From a bacterium (GTDB lineage Bacteria; Zhuqueibacterota; QNDG01; JAFGCO01): a stretch of 36,334 nucleotides of DNA. Below are positions 32,739 through 36,334 of the stretch, in pieces. Position 1 is the first letter of the stretch, and each line of letters opens with the position of its first letter. A program made the translations under genes and the position numbers. The notes below the pieces were generated by a model. The model saw only the letters and a program-made list of their open reading frames with translations. It did not search any database and was not told the origin of the DNA. Location: positions 1 to 36,334 of the forward strand of contig JAFGGN010000089.1 in the NCBI GenBank assembly GCA_016930535.1, written 5' to 3'.

Positions 32739-32789
32739 GCCTCCCGGGGAGCCAAGTCAGCATGAGACGGACCGGGCTCCCCGGGAGGC
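32739..32789 (+). terminator. Strong 15-bp stem-loop after the giant gene
   Basis: GCCTCCCGGGGAGCC (32739-32753) and its exact complement (32775-32789) with a 21-base loop, eight bases after the stop codon. Each arm is followed by AAGTCAG, so the arms also look like an inverted pair of a short repeat. No T tract. Confidence 0.55.
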
Positions 32790-32818
32790 AAGTCAGGCAG
32801 CAGAACCTTCGTTTTCTC

Positions 32819-32847
32819 TTGCATTTCACCGGTAAATTATGTATTAT
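32819..32847 (+). promoter_or_regulatory. Promoter of slyD
   Basis: TTGCAT (32819-32824), 17-base spacer, TATTAT (32842-32847). The leader to the start codon is about 150 bases. Confidence 0.5.
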
Positions 32848-32873
32848 AAATATATTATATGGTTCTGCTGTCA

Positions 32874-32991
32874 CCCTTTCATCGATTCTTTCATTGCCGA
32901 CAATCATGAAAAAACACGGTTGAAGGAAATCATCGCTCCAGGCTTGCTGGTCGCGTGACAGCGGATCGGAACACGTATCGATGATGAAAGG
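32874..32991 (+). promoter_or_regulatory. slyD leader that could pair with its own ribosome-binding site
   Basis: The early-leader segment CCTTTCATCGAT (32875-32886) is complementary to ATCGATGATGAAAGG (32977-32991), apart from a 3-base bulge; the latter contains the ribosome-binding site just before the ATG at 33000. Pairing would hide the site. The distance is long, so other folds compete. Confidence 0.35.
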
Positions 32992-32999
32992 AAAAACGG

Positions 33000-33464
33000 A
33001 TGCAAATTCAGGATAATTGCGTGGTGTCCATCCATTATACACTGACCGATGACACGGGGGCCCGGCTCGATTCATCTGAAGGCACGGAACCCCTGACCTA
33101 TCTGCATGGGCTGGGCCAGCTCATACCGGGACTCGAAAACGAACTCACGGGCAAAATCCAGGGCGATCAGTTTCAGATCGCGGTTCAGCCGCACGAGGCC
33201 TACGGCGAATACGACAAGAGCCTGGTGCAGCTTGTTCCCCATAATGCCTTCGAGGAGGTCGGCGAGATATATCCGGGCATGCAGTTCCAGACAAACGGGC
33301 CGGACGGACATCCGCAAATCATCACGATTCAGGAAGTGAACGAAAACGGTGTCACGGTCGACGGTAATCATCCGCTGGCCGGCAAGGTGCTGCATTTCGA
33401 TATTACCGTGGGATCCGTACGGTCTGCCACAGCCGAAGAAATCGCCCACGGTCATGCGCATTAA
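33000..33464 (+). CDS. slyD: FKBP-type peptidyl-prolyl isomerase, SlyD family
   Basis: Cytoplasmic folding helper that isomerises peptide bonds before proline. 154 residues. FKBP elements are in the usual order: VSIHYTLTDDTGARLDSS, EPLTYLHGLGQLIPGLENELTG (about 30-51), the insert-in-flap chaperone domain (about 68-125: HEAYGEYDKSLVQLVPHNAF...GPDGHPQIITIQEVN), and VDGNHPLAGKVLHFDITV near the end. The histidine-rich metal-binding tail of E. coli SlyD is reduced to AHGHAH. Start ATG with GAAAGGA upstream. It is followed 44 bases later by a DEAD-box helicase; co-transcription is likely, and a shared role in stress or RNA/protein folding is plausible but inferred. Confidence 0.93.
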   Translation: MQIQDNCVVSIHYTLTDDTGARLDSSEGTEPLTYLHGLGQLIPGLENELTGKIQGDQFQIAVQPHEAYGEYDKSLVQLVPHNAFEEVGEIYPGMQFQTNGPDGHPQIITIQEVNENGVTVDGNHPLAGKVLHFDITVGSVRSATAEEIAHGHAH

Positions 33465-33508
33465 AAAACCGCATATGTGATCTTTACATAGAAAAAACTG
33501 AGGATAGT

Positions 33509-34933
33509 ATGAACGATAAAAAAGAAATCCTGCCGGATGTCACCCTGGATCAGCTGGATCCTGCCCTTCAGCAGGCAGCGGGCAGGGCGGGATGGACAAT
33601 CCTGATGCCGGTTCAGGCAAGGGGCATCCCCTGTCTTCTGGCAGGAAGGAACATGATGATTCAGGCCCGGACCGGAAGCGGCAAAACCGGTGCATTTCTG
33701 CTGCCGCTGCTGAGCCTGCTTGATGCAAGAAAAAACCAGTGCCAGGCCCTGATTCTCGTACCCACGCGTGAGCTTGCCCGGCAGGTCTGGCAGGAAGCGG
33801 AAACCCTGTTCGGCGAGGGCGGGCTTCGCGCTGCAGCCGTTTACGGGGGCGTGGGTTACAAGGCCCAGATTCAGGCCCTGAAGGAAGGCACGCACATCGT
33901 CGTGGGTACGCCCGGACGCATTCTGGATCATCTGATCAAGCGCAATCTCTCCCTGAAAACACTGAAGGTACTGATTTTTGACGAGGCGGACCGGATGCTG
34001 TCCATGGGATTTTATCCGGATATGATCAAACTCAAACAGCATCTGCCGGGTCATGCGCTTCAGGGCTGCATGTTTTCCGCAACCTTTCCCTCGCAGGTCC
34101 AGTTCATTGCCGGGGAATTTATCCGGGATCCCGAATTTATTTCACTGAGCGAAGAACAGGTCCACGTCGCGGAAACGGCCCACGTCTACTATACGGTGCA
34201 GGGCATGGACAGGGACCGCAGCCTGATCCGGATCATCGAGGTTGAAAATCCGGCCTCGGGCATCGTGTTCTGCAACACCAAATCGGAAGTCCGCTATATC
34301 ACGACCGTGCTTCAGAATTTCGGTTATGATGCGGACGAACTCACTTCGGATTTGTCCCAGCAGCAGCGCGAAAAGGTGCTGGAACGCGTCCGTAAAGGCA
34401 CCCTGCGTTTTCTTATTGCCACGGATGTGGCGGCCAGGGGTCTGGACATTCCCGATCTCTCCCATGTGATTCAATATCAGATTCCCGAGGACTACGAAGC
34501 GTATATTCACCGGACCGGGCGCACCGGGCGGGCCGGAGCGTCCGGCACCGCCATTGCACTGGTCACGGAAATCGAAAAAATCACACTGGGACGCATCGCC
34601 AAAAAATACGGTATCGATATGGAGGAGTGGCCCCTGCCCTCGGACAAGGATGTCGAGAATATTGTTTCGGAGCGTCTGACCGCATTGCTCGAAGCACGGC
34701 TCAGAAGCCGTGACGCACAGATCGTGGAGCGAAGCCGCCGTTTCATCCCCCTGGGACGCGGCCTTGCTGAAAATGAAGAGGAATCGGCCATTATCGCCAT
34801 GCTTCTGGATGAGTATTATCAGCAGGTGCTCCACGCGCCCTTGATCCCGGTCACACGGCAGAGTGGTCCCGATTCCGGCGAGGACCCGGGCAGGCGCAAG
34901 GGACGTTCCCGGCGGAAAAAAAGGCGGTACTGA
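33509..34933 (+). CDS. DEAD-box RNA helicase
   Basis: ATP-dependent RNA unwinding enzyme, 474 residues. All core motifs are seen: Q-motif region (GWTILMPVQARGIP), motif I ARTGSGKT (53-60), Ia PTRELA (85-90), Ib TPGR (134-137), II DEAD (158-161), III SAT (190-192), IV region GIVFCNTK, V ATDVAARGLDIP (about 304-315), VI HRTGRTGR (334-341). After the helicase core (to about 360) comes a C-terminal region with KIRRIA-like helix (GRIAKKYGIDMEEWPLP) and a strongly basic tail (GRRKGRSRRKKRRY), which usually binds RNA. The class resembles DeaD/DbpA-type helicases, but the DbpA RNA-binding domain is not obvious. Start ATG preceded by a weak GAGGA. Roles in ribosome assembly or cold shock are family-level guesses. 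Confidence 0.93.
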   Translation: MNDKKEILPDVTLDQLDPALQQAAGRAGWTILMPVQARGIPCLLAGRNMMIQARTGSGKTGAFLLPLLSLLDARKNQCQALILVPTRELARQVWQEAETLFGEGGLRAAAVYGGVGYKAQIQALKEGTHIVVGTPGRILDHLIKRNLSLKTLKVLIFDEADRMLSMGFYPDMIKLKQHLPGHALQGCMFSATFPSQVQFIAGEFIRDPEFISLSEEQVHVAETAHVYYTVQGMDRDRSLIRIIEVENPASGIVFCNTKSEVRYITTVLQNFGYDADELTSDLSQQQREKVLERVRKGTLRFLIATDVAARGLDIPDLSHVIQYQIPEDYEAYIHRTGRTGRAGASGTAIALVTEIEKITLGRIAKKYGIDMEEWPLPSDKDVENIVSERLTALLEARLRSRDAQIVERSRRFIPLGRGLAENEEESAIIAMLLDEYYQQVLHAPLIPVTRQSGPDSGEDPGRRKGRSRRKKRRY

Positions 34934-35122
34934 GGCGCATGAGACCCCGGGGACATTTCTCTCCGGCAGCGGGCCCTGCCTCCATCGGGTGTGCCGTCTG
35001 TCCTTCTCCAGAACAATGCAACGATCTGTCCAATTTGCTGTACAATTGACTTGAAGATTGATGTTTTTTTTATTATGTTGCCCGTAATGCGGTAATCACT
35101 TCCACGAATATTCGGAGGTCAT

Positions 35123-35677
35123 ATGAGTCTATGGGAAAAAATTAAATCGGGTCTTGAAGAGGGCCTTGAAACCCTGTCCCAGAAAAGCAGTGAAATGTCC
35201 AGGCTGGCCAGAATGAAATGGGATCGAAGGGCCATTCAGAAAAAAATTCATGATGAACTCATCGTGCTGGGAACCCTCGTGGTTGAAACCAGCGGGACCA
35301 AAAAGGAAAAGGATCTGGCCGCATCCGTCTCGGAAAATATCGATAAAATAGCCGGGCTTGAAAAACAGCTTCAGGACAAGGAAAAAGAAATCCGGGAATT
35401 CACCGAAAAAATCGAGGGCAGGCAGGTCAAGGATCTGAAAAAGGATCTTGACATGGGAGACGGCACCATCGATCAGATCAGGATTACTGAAAAATCGCCG
35501 CTGGCAGGTAAAAAACTGATGGAAATCGAGCTGCCGAAACAGGTCCTGGTCGGCACGGTTGTACGGGGTGAGGAAGTGATTTTCCCGGACGGACTGACCA
35601 TTCTGAACGCCGGGGACAAGCTGACGCTCATTGGGAAAAAAGAAGATGTTCAGTCGGTCATCAGAAAATACCAGTAA
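35123..35677 (+). CDS. Coiled-coil protein with C-terminal TrkA-C domain
   Basis: 184 residues with CGGAGG upstream of the ATG. The N-terminus (MSLWEKIKSGLEEGLETLSQ) is an amphipathic helix, and residues about 40-110 form a charged coiled coil (KKEKDLAASVSENIDKIAGL, QDKEKEIREFTEKIEGRQ). Residues about 118-184 are a TrkA-C (RCK-C) domain: EKSPLAGKKLMEIELPKQVL, GTVVRGEEVIFPDG, LNAGDKLTLIGKKEDVQSVI. This domain usually regulates K+ channels or transporters and binds small ligands, but no membrane segment and no RCK-N nucleotide domain are present. It could be a detached regulatory subunit. The gene is followed 57 bases later by a smaller relative lacking the TrkA-C part. Confidence 0.8.
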   Translation: MSLWEKIKSGLEEGLETLSQKSSEMSRLARMKWDRRAIQKKIHDELIVLGTLVVETSGTKKEKDLAASVSENIDKIAGLEKQLQDKEKEIREFTEKIEGRQVKDLKKDLDMGDGTIDQIRITEKSPLAGKKLMEIELPKQVLVGTVVRGEEVIFPDGLTILNAGDKLTLIGKKEDVQSVIRKYQ

Positions 35678-35734
35678 TCCGCATCATTCCTGAACATACT
35701 GGCACTTATAAAGAACGAGATTGAGAGGACAGCC

Positions 35735-36145
35735 ATGGTTAAATTCTGGGATAATCTGAAACAGAAATTCGGTGAAGGATCCAAACCGATCAAGGAAGGC
35801 ATAGAATCCACATCCAAAACCGTGACGGAAAAAGGCAGGGAAATCGCCACCAAGGTATCCGAAAAGACGCCTGAAATCACGGATAAAACCAAAAAAATCG
35901 CCACAAAGGTGGCCGAAAAAACCGGAGAAGTGGTCACGGCCGGCAAACTGAGGCTGAAACTGTACAACCTGAAACGGGATGCGGATAAAATCATCAGCAG
36001 TATCGGCAGCCGGACTTATGAACTGGTGAGCAAAAAGAAAACGGTCATCTACGAGGACAAGGAAATCCAGTCCCTGATTCAGGAACTCAACGGCAAGAAA
36101 AAAGAAATCAAGGCCGTGGAAAAGGAAATCAAGTCGCTGGAATAA
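35735..36145 (+). CDS. Small coiled-coil protein, paralogue of the upstream gene's N-half
   Basis: 136 residues; ATG preceded by GAGAGGA. The opening MVKFWDNLKQKFGEGSKPIKEG parallels MSLWEKIKSGLEEG of the upstream protein. The middle repeats KxxEIATKVSEKTPEIT / KKIATKVAEKTGEVV, an 11-residue helical repeat like that of LEA or apolipoprotein-type amphipathic helices. LRLKLYNLKRDADKIISSIGSRTYELV is followed by a lysine/glutamate coiled coil ending KAVEKEIKSLE, matching the region before the TrkA-C domain upstream. No signal peptide is present, so it is likely cytoplasmic, perhaps lying on a membrane surface or pairing with its neighbour. Function unknown. Confidence 0.75.
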   Translation: MVKFWDNLKQKFGEGSKPIKEGIESTSKTVTEKGREIATKVSEKTPEITDKTKKIATKVAEKTGEVVTAGKLRLKLYNLKRDADKIISSIGSRTYELVSKKKTVIYEDKEIQSLIQELNGKKKEIKAVEKEIKSLE

Positions 36146-36153
36146 TCCGCTGT

Positions 36154-36170
36154 CTGTCCCAGGCGGACAG
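36154..36170 (+). terminator. Hairpin after the last gene
   Basis: CTGTCC/GGACAG arms with a 5-base loop, eight bases after the stop. There is no T tract. Confidence 0.35.
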
Positions 36171-36175
36171 TGGAA

Positions 36176-36334
36176 AGATGTATAAGGGTATATGGGTATA
36201 AGAGTATATGTGGCCCCGTTGCCCGCCCCCCCAAAAAAGACCGCGGACCGCAGACGGCGGACCGCAAAAAATTGTAGAAGGGTAGAAGCGTTGAAGTGTA
36301 TATGGGTCCCATCTACCCATCCCTAAAGAACGAC
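36176..36334. repeat. Reverse-oriented repeat mosaic at the right edge
   Basis: TATAAGGGTATATGGGTATA (reverse of the ATATACCCATATAC module), then a C8-A6 run, GACCGCGGACCGCAGACGG and the inverted copy of the 79-base block (36253-36331). The order mirrors 21636-21889. The window ends three bases past the block, so the element may continue outside. Confidence 0.85.

Noticed and set aside
35046..35076. Promoter TTGACT...TATTAT before the TrkA-C gene
   Set aside because: The spacer is 19 bases, too long for a confident call, though the boxes themselves are good.

Overview
The window (about 36 kb, moderately GC-rich, no rRNA, tRNA, IS element or CRISPR seen) looks like a chromosomal segment of a Gram-negative bacterium of the FCB group, plausibly one of its uncultured phyla (KSB1/Calditrichota-like; this placement is inference). 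The reasons are two proteins ending in a C-terminal sorting domain of the type IX secretion (T9SS type A) kind with the NPFNP motif, a TonB-dependent receptor with an N-terminal carboxypeptidase-regulatory-like domain, and secreted polysaccharide hydrolases.

Layout. (1) Positions 1-8963 are all on the minus strand: a gene cut by the left edge, two hypothetical membrane proteins, a GH10 xylanase with a sorting domain, a GH8 reducing-end xylanase, a 29-residue mini-protein, a PQQ-type beta-propeller protein and a TonB-dependent outer-membrane receptor. This is a small xylan/xylo-oligosaccharide locus. (2) Positions 9256-21337 are all on the plus strand and hold seven consecutive paralogues, called TF1-TF7 here. 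Each has a signal peptide and a shared head beginning MTVKDS...LMQVNDEG. TF1-TF6 then carry tandem repeats of about 17 residues (NTAVGxxALxxNTTGxx; about 5 to 27 copies), and most end in a phage-tail-fibre-type module: an S74 intramolecular chaperone in TF1, 2, 3, 5 and 6, and a tail-collar-like domain in TF7. Four of the seven share a promoter-like element and leader length. This is the most unusual part of the window. (3) Positions 21908-26601 form an L-fucose operon: LacI-family regulator with a consensus promoter and an overlapping operator, FucI, a DUF718 mutarotase and a FucP-type symporter. (4) Positions 26990-32731 encode a 1913-residue surface protein with a PKD domain, two SdrD-B-like domains, five GEVED domains and a sorting domain. 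(5) Positions 33000-36145 encode SlyD, a DEAD-box RNA helicase and two small coiled-coil proteins, one fused to a TrkA-C domain.

The intergenic regions are themselves striking. They are built from a limited set of short modules (CTTTGTTCTTT-type, ATATACCCATATAC-type, GCGGTCCGCCGTC-type, CGGAGAAACGGAGA-type) reused at nine or more places in both orientations. They include a 79-bp sequence present twice, identically, in inverted orientation at 21636-21714 and 36253-36331.

Taken together the window suggests a surface-focused polysaccharide-degrading lifestyle: secreted xylanases and outer-membrane uptake, fucose catabolism, a large surface protein, and a diversified family of secreted fibre-like proteins that probably act as adhesins or surface fibres.
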